A stretch of DNA of 64,000 bases from Acrocarpospora pleiomorpha (GTDB lineage Bacteria; Actinomycetota; Actinomycetes; Streptosporangiales; Streptosporangiaceae): NCBI RefSeq assembly GCF_009687885.1, contig NZ_BLAF01000007.1, forward strand, positions 124,001 to 188,000, in the 5' to 3' direction. Positions 1-8,076 of the stretch are shown piece by piece (position 1 is the stretch's first letter; every line of letters starts with the position of its first letter). The position numbers and the translations under genes are program-made. The notes under the pieces are model-generated. The model was given only the letters and a program-made list of their open reading frames with translations. It was not told where the DNA came from and did no database searches.

Positions 1-1
1 G

Positions 2-487
2 AAGCGCATCAAGGCGTGCGGGTTCTCCGGCGAGCCGTACGAGACGTTCAGCATGTACTGCCTGAAGAACAAAACGATCTACATGCTCATCCCCGACCGG
101 TCACTCGCAGACGAACTCAACCGGCCGACCATCCTGTTGAGCCTCGCCCGTGGGTACGGTTACCATATCCAGCAGCTGACGGGCATCGTCGGCCAGCAAC
201 TCAAGGCCGAGAAGAAGCTGTCGAAGCGCGGCCTGCTGGCCCAGCGTAAGAGGTTCGAACTACAGACCACCTGCTTCGCCGGCGCCTTCCTCGGCAGCGT
301 ATGGGACTCGCTGGGACACACCGCCGAACCCAGCTCGGAGCACATGCTGTGGGTGCTGGTCAACACCACCATCGGGCCATCGCAGGGAAGCACAAAGAAC
401 CGCACCTATTGGGCGACCCGCGGCTACGAGAGTTGGTCCCCGGGTTCCTGTAACACCTTCACGGCCCCAGCCAAGCGCGTGAGCTAG
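2..487 (+). CDS. Neutral zinc metallopeptidase (YpfJ-like), 5' truncated by window edge
   Basis: The reading frame is open from base 2 to the stop at 485-487, so this is the C-terminal ~161 residues of a longer protein; the Met at base 53 is internal. The run RFELQTTCFAGAFLGSVWD followed by GSTKNRTYWATRGYES and GSCNTFTAPAKRVS matches the C-terminal half of the putative neutral zinc metallopeptidase family, which normally has an HExxH motif upstream; that part lies outside the window. The usual ELQADC is changed to ELQTTC, so the acidic residue normally found there is absent. The protein is probably secreted or membrane anchored, but the N-terminus is not visible. Substrate unknown. Confidence 0.75.
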   Translation, partial: KRIKACGFSGEPYETFSMYCLKNKTIYMLIPDRSLADELNRPTILLSLARGYGYHIQQLTGIVGQQLKAEKKLSKRGLLAQRKRFELQTTCFAGAFLGSVWDSLGHTAEPSSEHMLWVLVNTTIGPSQGSTKNRTYWATRGYESWSPGSCNTFTAPAKRVS

Positions 488-733
488 CCAATCCAATCCA
501 ACATTCGGGCGGCGTAAAACACCTGGCACCGTCTTCCCTGCTGCGACCGACACCCGCTCCGGGTCAGCCCTGAACGGCCCCCTCAGGCATTCAGATTTGC
601 TCTCAAAGTCGGCGGGGACCTTCCCACCGGGGGCATCATGGGTGAGGTGCGCGATCCGCTCGAAGGCTGGACTCGCGCCCTGGCCGACTCGTTCAGCGTC
701 CAGTGGGACGTTTTATGGCGCCCGAGACAATGC

Positions 734-1495
734 TCAATGGATCGTCGAAGTGCCACCGTCGATTACGAAAGTGGTAGCGGTCACGAAGGTGGACTCATCT
801 GAGGCGAGGTATAGCGCGAAATTGGCGATGTCCTCCGGCTTGCCGATCCGTCCCATGGGGATCGAGGCGGAGAGTGTCGCGACCAGTTCGGGAGTCAGGT
901 GCTCTTTCAATACGGGTGTCTCGATGAGACCGGGGGCAATGCTGTTGACGCGGATTCCCAGCGGAGCGCCCTCAGCGGCCAAGGCGCGCGTGAATCCCAT
1001 GACGCCCGCCTTCGCGGTGGCATGCGCCACCGTGGGGGTGGTTTTGGAAGCGCCTAAACCCGCGCCGGACGCGGTATTGATGATCGAGCCGCCCCCGCGA
1101 GCCACGAGGTGGGGCCACGCCGCGCGGGTCACGTAGAAGACGAGATTAAGGTCGTTGCGCATTGTGAACGCCCACTCGTCCAGCGAGATCTCCGCGAACG
1201 GACTGAACTTCTGCGCCGACGCGTTGTTGTAGACGATATCGAGCCCGCCCCACTCGGCCGCGGCCGCTTCGACGAACTCCTCGGCGCTCCTGGGATCGCC
1301 CAGGTCCACCGGCGCGGCCGCGAGCATGGTGCCGCCGGCCGCCTCGACCAGTTCCTTTGTCTCCCGGTTTCCCTCGACCTTCAGATCGCAGCCGATCACC
1401 TTCGCACCCTCACGGGCAAAGATCTCGGCCGCCGCTCTCCCCTGTCCGCCACCGGTGCCGGTGATCAGCGCGACCTTGCCGTCCAGACGCCCCAC
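734..1495 (-). CDS. SDR family oxidoreductase with His replacing the catalytic Tyr
   Basis: A 253-aa short-chain dehydrogenase. The start is GTG at 1495, with an AAGGAG ribosome site about 5 bases upstream; the open frame continues past it but overlaps the divergent neighbour. It has the Rossmann motif TGTGGGQG near residue 12, NNAS in the middle and the C-terminal IAPGLIETPV and FVIDGG. The catalytic YxxxK is HATAK, so Tyr is replaced by His while Lys is kept. An actinobacterial subgroup with HxxxK exists as I recall it, so this may be a real subfamily rather than a dead enzyme. It likely oxidises or reduces a catabolic intermediate made by the nearby Rieske oxygenase. Operator site 1 lies just upstream. 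Confidence 0.85.
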   Translation of the reverse strand: MGRLDGKVALITGTGGGQGRAAAEIFAREGAKVIGCDLKVEGNRETKELVEAAGGTMLAAAPVDLGDPRSAEEFVEAAAAEWGGLDIVYNNASAQKFSPFAEISLDEWAFTMRNDLNLVFYVTRAAWPHLVARGGGSIINTASGAGLGASKTTPTVAHATAKAGVMGFTRALAAEGAPLGIRVNSIAPGLIETPVLKEHLTPELVATLSASIPMGRIGKPEDIANFALYLASDESTFVTATTFVIDGGTSTIH

Positions 1496-1508
1496 AGGAA
1501 CTCCTTCT

Positions 1509-1524
1509 TTCGATATTTTTGATA
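1509..1524. promoter_or_regulatory. Operator site 1 of the catabolic regulon
   Basis: The 16-mer TTCGATATTTTTGATA lies between the divergent SDR (start 1495) and the EthD-like gene (start 1581). It fits the half-sites TTCnAnA / TnTGnAA seen at five other promoters in the first 18 kb. It is also the core of a GATAT/ATATC repeat. A repressor here could control both genes. Confidence 0.5.
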
Positions 1525-1580
1525 TCATAGAATTAAGAAAAGCTTCCGGGCAAGAGGTCCACCAAAAGCGAGGGCAGGCA

Positions 1581-1892
1581 ATGGCCGGAGTAATCGTGGT
1601 TTTCACCTGTGCGGTCGAGGGAAAAGACGCCGAGTTCAACGAGTGGTACGACAACGTGCACCTCCCCGAGCTCCTCGAATTGCCCTCCATACGGTCGGCC
1701 AAGCGTTACCGCCTCAACGAGGCGACGAACTCGTCGGTCAAACAGCGCTACCTCACCGTCTACGACGTGACCGACCCCGGCCAGGCGGCCAAGGAGATGG
1801 CCGAGGCCGTTCAGAATGGCATGTTGATCTCGCCCGCCCTCGACCGAGCGTCCGGTCTCCAGGGCTACTTCGACGAATTGGCATCGAGCTAA
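1581..1892 (+). CDS. EthD-like dimeric alpha/beta-barrel protein
   Basis: A 103-aa protein. The ATG at 1581 follows a GAGGGCAGG ribosome site, and the frame upstream is shadow of the divergent SDR. The sequence AEFNEWYDNVHLPELLELPSI is the signature of small ferredoxin-like dimeric barrel proteins related to EthD and DUF4286. Such proteins usually accompany ring-degrading or ether-degrading oxygenase genes, where they act as small enzymes (cyclase, isomerase) or accessory factors. It is the only plus-strand gene in this part of the block and shares the operator region at 1509-1524 with the SDR. The exact reaction is unknown. Confidence 0.75.
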   Translation: MAGVIVVFTCAVEGKDAEFNEWYDNVHLPELLELPSIRSAKRYRLNEATNSSVKQRYLTVYDVTDPGQAAKEMAEAVQNGMLISPALDRASGLQGYFDELASS

Positions 1893-1958
1893 GACACAGC
1901 TCCCGGTGGGTGTGGTGGCTTGACGCCGCAGCACCCACCGGGCACCACCCAGGCCGAT

Positions 1959-3524
1959 TCAGTCGACCCAGACCCGCTCCCACGTCGCGCCCCCGACATT
2001 CACCGGGTTGATTCCGTGCACGGTCGGAGCCCCGATCACCATGTCATGCTCGTACGCGAACAGCCGGACCGGAGCGTCTGCCTTGGACAGTTCGGCGCCC
2101 ACCGCTTTCCATGCCGCCGCCAGTTCGTCCGCATTCGTCGTTCGCCGCGTGGTCTCGAGCGCCTCGTCCAGCGCGGGGTTGGAATAGCCGTAGTAGTTCA
2201 GATCCCCGTTGGTGCTGAACGCGCGGAACATACTCTCGGGCGTCTGGCTGTTGGCCGACGAGACATACGACAGCTGGAAGTCGGACTCCCGCCAGCGCTG
2301 CACCAACACCAGGTTGTCAAGCGGCCGCACGTTCACCGTGAGCCCCTTGATCTTGTTGAACTGTGCCCCGATCACTTCGATCGCCTGCTTCGCCACAGGC
2401 GCCGTCCCGAAGCCGATGAGCTCGAGTGTGAGACTCGCCTTCCCCGTCTTCGCGAGGTACGCGTCGAACAACCGCTGCGCCTCGGCGAGATCGAACGCCG
2501 GATACTTGACGTTATCCTCCCGGTACGGGCTGTCGGGTGCGTACCAGGAGTCGGGCGCCACATCACCCGGATAGATGGCGGCGGTGAGCTGCGCGTTGTC
2601 GAAAGCGTGCATCAGCGCGGCGCGAAGGTCGGTGTCCTTCAGATCCGGGTCCTTCACGTTGAAGCCCAAGGACGTGCCACCCCAGACCACCATCCGGTGC
2701 ACGTTGTTGCCCGCGTCCTCAAGCGCCTTCGCGTCCCGCTTGATGTAGGTCCGGTGCACATTGACTTCTCCGGCGCGGAAGGCGTTGATACGCACGTCGT
2801 CACCCGGGATCAGCTTGAGCGTGAGCTTGTCGATATAGGGCAGCCCTTTCTCGATGTAGTCGGGATTCCGGGTGTAGCGCAGGTATGAGTTCTCCACGAA
2901 CTGCTCGAGGATGAACGGACCCGCGCCGACCGGCTCTTTCCCGAAGGCATCACCCTTCTCCTGGATCGCCTTGGGAGAACCGATCATGCCGAGCTCGTAC
3001 TGCAGCGCCCAGGGAAAGTTGTAGTTCGGTCCTTTCAGCGTGACTTCGATCGTCAGGGGGTCGACTACTTTCCACGTCATCTGCGACAGCCAATACAGGG
3101 CCGGCGAAAGCAGGGCGGGGTTCTTCGCCCGCTCCCAGTTGAACGAGACAGCGTCCGCGTCGTAGGGGGTGCCGTCGGTGAACGTGATCCCGCTCCGCAG
3201 CTTGAGGGTCCACACCTTGCCGTCCGGCGACGATTCGAGTGACTCGGCCATCGCCGGCTCGAACTTGTCGTCCTTCGCTATGTAACGCATCAACGAGCCA
3301 TAGATCGGCTCGCAGTAGATCCACGCGGTCGGCGTGCCACACCTTGCGGAGTCCGGGATCGGATTGCTCAGCACCACGCCGGTAACCTCTCCCCCACGTT
3401 TGGGGGATCCGTCTCCGGCGCTTTCCGCAGCGTTCTTGGCCGAAACTCCGCCGCACCCGGCCATAACCGCGGCCATCGCCAACGCGACCACGGCTCGCGG
3501 GAGCGCTCGCCGACTTGCCTTCAT
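1959..3524 (-). CDS. Peptide/opine-type ABC transporter solute-binding lipoprotein (copy 1)
   Basis: A 521-aa SBP family 5 protein. The signal peptide ends in a lipobox, VMAGC, so Cys24 is the predicted lipidated residue and the protein is anchored outside the membrane. Family features include the early PKRGGEV segment, SSPDGKVWTLKLRSGITFTDGTP, AVSFNWERAKNP and DLRAALMHAFD. The closest relative in this window is the copy at 12090-13652, with matching segments along most of its length, so the two probably arose by duplication and may bind different forms of one substrate. It has no permease of its own and presumably uses the permeases at 10.2-12.0 kb. Operator site 2 lies 19 bases upstream of the ATG. 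Confidence 0.9.
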   Translation of the reverse strand: MKASRRALPRAVVALAMAAVMAGCGGVSAKNAAESAGDGSPKRGGEVTGVVLSNPIPDSARCGTPTAWIYCEPIYGSLMRYIAKDDKFEPAMAESLESSPDGKVWTLKLRSGITFTDGTPYDADAVSFNWERAKNPALLSPALYWLSQMTWKVVDPLTIEVTLKGPNYNFPWALQYELGMIGSPKAIQEKGDAFGKEPVGAGPFILEQFVENSYLRYTRNPDYIEKGLPYIDKLTLKLIPGDDVRINAFRAGEVNVHRTYIKRDAKALEDAGNNVHRMVVWGGTSLGFNVKDPDLKDTDLRAALMHAFDNAQLTAAIYPGDVAPDSWYAPDSPYREDNVKYPAFDLAEAQRLFDAYLAKTGKASLTLELIGFGTAPVAKQAIEVIGAQFNKIKGLTVNVRPLDNLVLVQRWRESDFQLSYVSSANSQTPESMFRAFSTNGDLNYYGYSNPALDEALETTRRTTNADELAAAWKAVGAELSKADAPVRLFAYEHDMVIGAPTVHGINPVNVGGATWERVWVD

Positions 3525-3542
3525 GCCCTACTCCTTCGGCAC

Positions 3543-3558
3543 TTGCAAATATATCGAA
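3543..3558. promoter_or_regulatory. Operator site 2 of the catabolic regulon
   Basis: Read on the minus strand this is TTCGATATATTTGCAA, matching the TTCnAnA / TnTGnAA consensus with both half-sites. It lies just upstream of the solute-binding protein start at 3524 and downstream of the lipoyl protein gene, so the binding protein is probably transcribed from its own promoter here. Confidence 0.5.
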
Positions 3559-3639
3559 TCGTGGAGCCGAAATCACCCTGCCTCGCACGCGCGTGGCGGA
3601 GCACGCGCCTCAAGCGCGTACCCCGCCCCCGGCGACCGG

Positions 3640-3888
3640 TCAGGCCTGGCTGTCGATGAATCCGATCTCGGTACCCACCGGATACACCTCTTCGGGCTGG
3701 GCCACCCCATGGCGGAGGACACCGCTCGCCGCGGCCTCCACCTCCACCTCGACCTTCTCGGTCTCCACCGAGTAGATGTGGTCGCCCGCGGTGACAATGA
3801 CCCCGTCCTCGACCAGCCACTCGATGAACATGGCCTCGGTCATCGCCATCGACACCTTCGGGATGCTCACGGGAATCCGCTCAGACAC
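3640..3888 (-). CDS. Free-standing lipoyl-domain protein
   Basis: An 82-aa protein consisting of a single biotinyl/lipoyl domain. The GTG start at 3888 overlaps the end of the E1beta gene by 8 bases, indicating translational coupling. The motif ETEKVEVEV near residue 45 carries the lysine expected to be lipoylated, and IPKVSMAMTEA is the normal start of such a domain. In standard 2-oxoacid dehydrogenases this domain is the N-terminal arm of the E2 acyltransferase. Here the frame stops straight after the domain (GTEIGFIDSQA), with no E1/E3-binding or catalytic domain. It likely accepts the product of the E1 pair encoded upstream, as the H protein does in glycine cleavage. What takes the acyl group from it is unclear. 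Confidence 0.85.
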   Translation of the reverse strand: MSERIPVSIPKVSMAMTEAMFIEWLVEDGVIVTAGDHIYSVETEKVEVEVEAAASGVLRHGVAQPEEVYPVGTEIGFIDSQA

Positions 3889-4873
3889 GTACCGCTCCCG
3901 CCACCTTCTTGACCGCGGCCACGATGTCTCCGGTGCCCAGCGTCACCGCGGCCTCCGACGCGCGCGCGGGGATCGGGCTGAACTTGGCGCCGACCCGCAC
4001 CACCGGCTCGACGAGCTCGTTGAACAGGGCCTCGGTGATCTGCGACGCCACCTCCGCGCCTGGGCCGCCGAATGCGACCGCGTGGTGCGCGACCACCGCG
4101 CGCCGCGTCTTGGCCACCGACGCGAGAACCGTCTCCAGGTCCAGCGGGAGCAAGGTGCGAAGATCGACGACCTCAGCCTCGATCCCCTCGGCACTGAGTG
4201 CCTCGGCAGCCTCCAGCGCCTCCCACGTGGCGGGACCGTACGTCACAATCGTGACGTCCCGACCTTCGCGCTTGACGTCGGCCTTGCCGATCGGGATGCG
4301 GAATCCATCCTCGGTGGGCATCGGACCGCGCTTTCCGTACAGGCGCGACGCCTCCATGAACAGGACCGGGTCCGGGTCGAAGATCGACGAGAGCAGCAGG
4401 CCCTTCGCGTCGGCCGGCGTGCTGGGGTAGACCACCTTCAGACCCGGGATGTGCATGAACCATCCCTCCAGGGACTGCGAGTGGGTCCCACCTGCGCCCG
4501 AGCCTTCGAGCACCACGGCGCGCACCGTGATCGGCGATGTCGTACGACCCGCCGACATGTACCTCAACTTGGCCGCGTGGTTGACGATCTGGTCCATCGC
4601 GATCCCGATGAAGTCCATGATCATGATCTCCGCCACCGGCAGCATGCCCTCGAGGCTGGCGCCCACGGCCGCGCCGACGATCGCGGCCTCCGAGATCGGG
4701 GTGTTGAGGACACGGTCATGGCCGTGCTCCGTGGCCAGACCGCGCGTCACGGCGTTGACTCCCGCGGCCGGATCGGCCAGGTCCTCACCGAGCAGGAATA
4801 CGTGCGGGCTGGTCCGCAGCGCCTCGTCCAGCGCGGAGTTGATGGCCTCGCGGATCGTCGCTTTCTTAGACAT
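3881..4873 (-). CDS. 2-oxoacid (pyruvate/acetoin/branched-chain type) dehydrogenase E1 beta subunit
   Basis: A 330-aa transketolase-like protein. ATG at 4873 is chosen because it overlaps the E1alpha stop by 8 bases and gives the family-typical N-terminus MSKKATIREAINSALDEAL. It has LLGEDLADPAAGVNAVTRGL, the pyrimidine-binding region VGAAVGASLEGMLPVAEIMIMDF and the C-terminal transketolase domain with EVVDLRTLLPLDLETV. With E1alpha it should form an alpha2beta2 TPP enzyme that decarboxylates a 2-oxoacid, or cleaves an alpha-hydroxyketone or diketone as acetoin dehydrogenases do, passing the acyl or aldehyde unit to lipoate. The HAVAFGGPGAEV segment is typical of the family. Confidence 0.9.
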   Translation of the reverse strand: MSKKATIREAINSALDEALRTSPHVFLLGEDLADPAAGVNAVTRGLATEHGHDRVLNTPISEAAIVGAAVGASLEGMLPVAEIMIMDFIGIAMDQIVNHAAKLRYMSAGRTTSPITVRAVVLEGSGAGGTHSQSLEGWFMHIPGLKVVYPSTPADAKGLLLSSIFDPDPVLFMEASRLYGKRGPMPTEDGFRIPIGKADVKREGRDVTIVTYGPATWEALEAAEALSAEGIEAEVVDLRTLLPLDLETVLASVAKTRRAVVAHHAVAFGGPGAEVASQITEALFNELVEPVVRVGAKFSPIPARASEAAVTLGTGDIVAAVKKVAGAVRV

Positions 4874-5861
4874 TGCCAGCCACCAATCTCTCGGCGTACA
4901 CATCCCGCTCGATCTCTGCCGCGTCCGGCTGGGGCGCCGCCTTGGCGGCCTCGACCGCCTCGTCGACCTCCTGGGCCGCCCTGGCCTCGATGGCGGCCAG
5001 CTGTTCCTCCGTGATCTCCGGGTGGCTGAGCAGCGTCTCCCGGAACGTGATCATGGGGTCGTGCTTCCTGGCCTCTTCCAGCTGCTCGGCCGGGATGTAC
5101 TTCATCTGGTCGCCGGCGTAGTGGCCCTCGAATCGGAAGGTGACGGCCTCCACGAGCGTGGGGCCCTCGCCCGCCCTGGCCCGGTCGACGGCTTCCCGGA
5201 TGGCCAGATACGTCGACACCGGGTCGTTCCCGTCCACCGTGACGCCGGGCATCCCGACCCCTTTGGCCCGGTCCGCCACGTGCGGGATCGCCATCGTCTC
5301 CTCCACCGGCGTCATCTCGGCGTAGAGGTTGTTCTGGCAGACGAACACCACCGGCAGCTTCCACGTCGCGGCGAGATTCACCGCCTCGTGGAAGGACCCC
5401 GTGTTCGTCGCTCCGTCGCCGAAGGTGACGGCGGTGACGCGATCACTCTTCTGGAACCGAGCGGCCAGGGCCAGTCCGACGCCGACCGGCAGCCCGGAGC
5501 CGACGATGCCGGTCGACATCATCAGCCCCTGCTCGGGAGCGGCGATGTGCATCGTCCCGCCCTTGCCGTTGCACGCGCCGACGGATGTCCCGAGCACCTC
5601 GCCGGCGATCTCGACCAGCGGAACGCCCTTCGCCACGTGATCATGCAGTCCGCGGTACGTCGTGATCAGCCGGTCGTCGGGCCTCAAGGCAAGGCTGAGC
5701 GCTCCGGCGACCGCTTCCTGGCCACGCGCGGGCCAGATGATCGTGGCGAATTCGCCGCTGCGCATCCCTTTAAGGATCCGCAACTCCAATGCCTGGGATT
5801 TGCACATCACTTCGTACATGCTGCTCAGTTGCGAACTGGTCAGCTGCGCTATGTCACTCAT
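4866..5861 (-). CDS. 2-oxoacid dehydrogenase E1 alpha subunit (TPP-dependent)
   Basis: A 331-aa protein. ATG at 5861 is preceded by GGGAG and gives a normal-length N-terminus (MSDIAQLTSSQLSSMYEVMC). The TPP signature runs from GDGATNTGSF to the conserved QNNLYAEMTP. GTMHIAAPEQGLMMSTGIVG is the family-typical active-site region, closest in style to acetoin dehydrogenase alpha subunits. The substrate is not given by sequence. It sits downstream of the Rieske oxygenase and ferredoxin in the same transcription unit, with only 14 bases between the ferredoxin stop and this start, so it probably acts on a carbonyl intermediate formed after ring oxidation. Confidence 0.9.
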   Translation of the reverse strand: MSDIAQLTSSQLSSMYEVMCKSQALELRILKGMRSGEFATIIWPARGQEAVAGALSLALRPDDRLITTYRGLHDHVAKGVPLVEIAGEVLGTSVGACNGKGGTMHIAAPEQGLMMSTGIVGSGLPVGVGLALAARFQKSDRVTAVTFGDGATNTGSFHEAVNLAATWKLPVVFVCQNNLYAEMTPVEETMAIPHVADRAKGVGMPGVTVDGNDPVSTYLAIREAVDRARAGEGPTLVEAVTFRFEGHYAGDQMKYIPAEQLEEARKHDPMITFRETLLSHPEITEEQLAAIEARAAQEVDEAVEAAKAAPQPDAAEIERDVYAERLVAGNV

Positions 5862-5875
5862 AATTCTCCCTTGCC

Positions 5876-6202
5876 CTAGCTGGGTACGTCCTCCGGAACC
5901 CGCACGCCCTGCTTGTGCAGCACCAGGCCGTCTTTTCTGACCGTCAACCGGCAGGCCAGCCGCACCATCGGGCCCCGCACCCGGGCCACCATCTTCAAGC
6001 GCATGGCGTCCAGCTCCTCCGTACCGGCCGGAACCGCGGACAGCTCGCCGTCGACGATCTTCGTGAAGCACGACATGCAGTCCGCCTGGCCCCAGCACTT
6101 CGTCGGCCAGACGTAGCCCTGCCGCCAGGCGGCCTCGGCTACGGACTCGCCCTCGCGCACCTCGAACCGCGCACCCGAAGGCTCAACAGTGACCCACGGC
6201 AT
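5876..6202 (-). CDS. [2Fe-2S] ferredoxin
   Basis: A 108-aa plant/adrenodoxin-type ferredoxin. Two adjacent ATGs (6205 and 6202) are possible starts behind a GTGGGG ribosome site. Cluster ligands are visible as CWGQADCMSC (C-x5-C-x2-C) plus a distal Cys in VRLACRL. The fold begins with the EVREGESVAEAAWRQG segment. It lies 97 bases downstream of the Rieske oxygenase alpha subunit and presumably delivers electrons to it. No dedicated ferredoxin reductase gene is seen in the window, so a shared reductase must be used. Confidence 0.85.
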   Translation of the reverse strand: MPWVTVEPSGARFEVREGESVAEAAWRQGYVWPTKCWGQADCMSCFTKIVDGELSAVPAGTEELDAMRLKMVARVRGPMVRLACRLTVRKDGLVLHKQGVRVPEDVPS

Positions 6203-6299
6203 CATTGGCCCCACTTTCGGAGACGTTTCGACTGGAAATTTCGCCGCGAAAGCGGCTGGGCACGACCGCACCGGTTCGAGCCCAGCCGTCGATCCGAGG

Positions 6300-7697
6300 T
6301 CAGTACTCGGCCGCCAGCCGGCGGTCGAGCTCCTCGTGCATGTTGGAGATCGTCAACTCCCACTTCGCCGCCAGCCGCGTCTCGGTGAAGCTCGGCGCCT
6401 TGATCCCCTGCTGCATCCGCTCGATGTTGGAGAAGTCCTGCCGCGGGATGAGACCCCAGTGATCCGCGTCGTCCTTGTCGAACCTGCCGAGCGACTCGGG
6501 CCGTCCCGGCTCGTTGCCCTCGGGGTAGGCCGTCAGTGACCAGACCTCGAACTTGCACTGCTCGGGGTCGTCGTTGTGCGGCGTCACCCGGTAGCAGAGG
6601 CAGTTGTTGTACATCGGCAGCATCAGGTAGTTCGGGAACATGAACACGTCCCCGCCCCACAGCCTGAGGGCCTCCGGACGCCGCTCGTACGCCGGAATGC
6701 CGGCGCTCTCCCAGTACTCGAACAGGGCGTCGACCGTCGCCAGCCCGAACTGCGGGTCCGTCGGGTCGACCTTGCCGGAGACGCTCTCCATGACCCACAG
6801 GTCACGCTCGAGGGTCATCGCGTCCTGGCCCGACCACAGCACCCGAGCCATCTCCAGGACGTTGGTCGCGTTCCCGTGGGTGCTTCCCCGCTGGGCGTCA
6901 CCGCCCTGGAAGAGCCCGTGCCCGTTCACGAACGACTGGTATTCGGGGAGCGAGCGGTTGGTCTCGTCGGCGTCGTCCTGGTTGTGCTGGGTGTACAGCT
7001 GGGGGTGTGTCTGCTTGACGTGGTAGCTCTCGAAGAAGGCCTCCTGCGCCAGCTTCCAGTTGCAGTTGAGGACGACCTCCTTCCACCACTTCACCCGCAT
7101 GTTCCCGACGTTGACATGGTCAAGGATGTCCGCGACCGGGAACAGGGCTTCGCGGAGCGGCCCGGCGTCGCGGTCCATGTTGATCCACACATGACCGCCC
7201 CAGGTGTCGACGAGGCACTCGGGCAGGTCGATCTCGTCCCGGGACAGCACGCCGTCGGAGAAACCTTCCCGGCCGAACACGTGCGAGCACTGCCCGTCGG
7301 TCTTCCACCGCCACCCGTGGAAGGGGCACACGATCTGACCGCCGGGGAACCGGCCGGACCCCTTGCCCAGCTGAGTGCCCCGGTGCCGACAGGCATTGTG
7401 CAGCGCCTTCACCGAACCGTCGTTCTGGCGCACGAGCAGGAACGACTTTCCCACGATCTCGTACTCCACGAAATCGCCCGGGTCCGGGATCTCCTCCTCG
7501 CGGCACGCCATCTGCCACACATGGGACCAGAGTTTCTCCTTTTCCAGGTCGTAGAACTCGCGGGAGTAGTAACGCTCCGCCGGCACGTGCAGCGAGTCCT
7601 TCATGTGGAACGGGACCTTCGAGGTCACCTCCTCTCCGTTCGGCCCGATCGGCGTGACTTTGGCCGGGGTGCTGGTTCGCGGATCAGTGACAGTCAT
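6300..7697 (-). CDS. Rieske non-heme iron ring-hydroxylating oxygenase, alpha subunit
   Basis: A 465-aa protein with ATG at 7697 behind AGGAGG. The N-terminal Rieske domain has the ligands CRHRGTQLG and CPFHGWRW (C-x-H and C-x2-H) around residues 105-135. The catalytic domain carries NWKLAQEAFFESYHVKQTHP, giving the mononuclear iron His pair in YH-x4-H. Enzymes of this kind insert oxygen into aromatic, terpenoid or steroid rings. Neither a beta subunit nor a reductase is encoded nearby; only the ferredoxin is. The upstream 97-aa protein starts the operon, separated by 18 bases. Confidence 0.92.
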   Translation of the reverse strand: MTVTDPRTSTPAKVTPIGPNGEEVTSKVPFHMKDSLHVPAERYYSREFYDLEKEKLWSHVWQMACREEEIPDPGDFVEYEIVGKSFLLVRQNDGSVKALHNACRHRGTQLGKGSGRFPGGQIVCPFHGWRWKTDGQCSHVFGREGFSDGVLSRDEIDLPECLVDTWGGHVWINMDRDAGPLREALFPVADILDHVNVGNMRVKWWKEVVLNCNWKLAQEAFFESYHVKQTHPQLYTQHNQDDADETNRSLPEYQSFVNGHGLFQGGDAQRGSTHGNATNVLEMARVLWSGQDAMTLERDLWVMESVSGKVDPTDPQFGLATVDALFEYWESAGIPAYERRPEALRLWGGDVFMFPNYLMLPMYNNCLCYRVTPHNDDPEQCKFEVWSLTAYPEGNEPGRPESLGRFDKDDADHWGLIPRQDFSNIERMQQGIKAPSFTETRLAAKWELTISNMHEELDRRLAAEY

Positions 7698-7715
7698 TGC
7701 TCTTCCTCCTGCTAC

Positions 7716-8009
7716 TCACTGCGCGGTCTGCTTGTCATCAGTCGTCGCGTACACCGGCTGAGCGGCGGCCAGGTGCTCCTCGAGCCGCGTAGTCCATTCG
7801 GTACGCACGTCGGGCCCTTCGAGGGCGATCAGGCGACGCTCCAGCTCGGCCACGATCTCGAGCAGGCCGAGGACGGCCTTGCGGAGCACCAGAGAATCGT
7901 TGGCGGCAATGCGGTGGTGATCGATGTCGAGGAGTTTCGCGAGGAGCGCGTTCACGTAGCCCGACTCGCCGCTCACTTCAACGTCTTGAACGGTGCTCGC
8001 TCTGAACAT
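7716..8009 (-). CDS. Small conserved-looking protein of unknown function, first gene of the Rieske operon
   Basis: A 97-aa protein starting at ATG 8009 behind AAAGGGG. I do not recognise the family. It is rich in Leu, Ala, Glu and His, mostly helical in appearance (NALLAKLLDIDHHRIAANDSLVLRKAVLGLLEIVAELERRL) with a likely coiled-coil centre, and has no Cys and no signal peptide. It sits immediately before the Rieske alpha subunit and directly after an operator-like site, so it is co-expressed with the oxygenase. Possible roles are a small accessory subunit or a regulator; this is inference only. Confidence 0.7.
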   Translation of the reverse strand: MFRASTVQDVEVSGESGYVNALLAKLLDIDHHRIAANDSLVLRKAVLGLLEIVAELERRLIALEGPDVRTEWTTRLEEHLAAAQPVYATTDDKQTAQ

Positions 8010-8026
8010 GCCACCCCTTTCTATGA

Positions 8027-8042
8027 TTCTAGAAATTTAGAT
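8027..8042. promoter_or_regulatory. Operator site 4 of the catabolic regulon
   Basis: TTCTAGAAATTTAGAT, 17 bases upstream of the 97-aa protein start at 8009. The left half-site TTCTAGA is strong and the right half is weaker (TTTAGAT). It contains the TTCTAGAA core also present at 18207-18222. Confidence 0.45.
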
Positions 8043-8076
8043 ATAACGTAACGCGGGCTACAGCTTCAAGCAATGC

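Noticed and set aside
597-1136. 179-codon plus frame over the SDR
   Set aside because: Shadow of the minus-strand SDR; no family match. The interval 488-733 before it has a small frame (MGEVRDPLEGWTRALADSFS at about 650) that I could not assign to anything.
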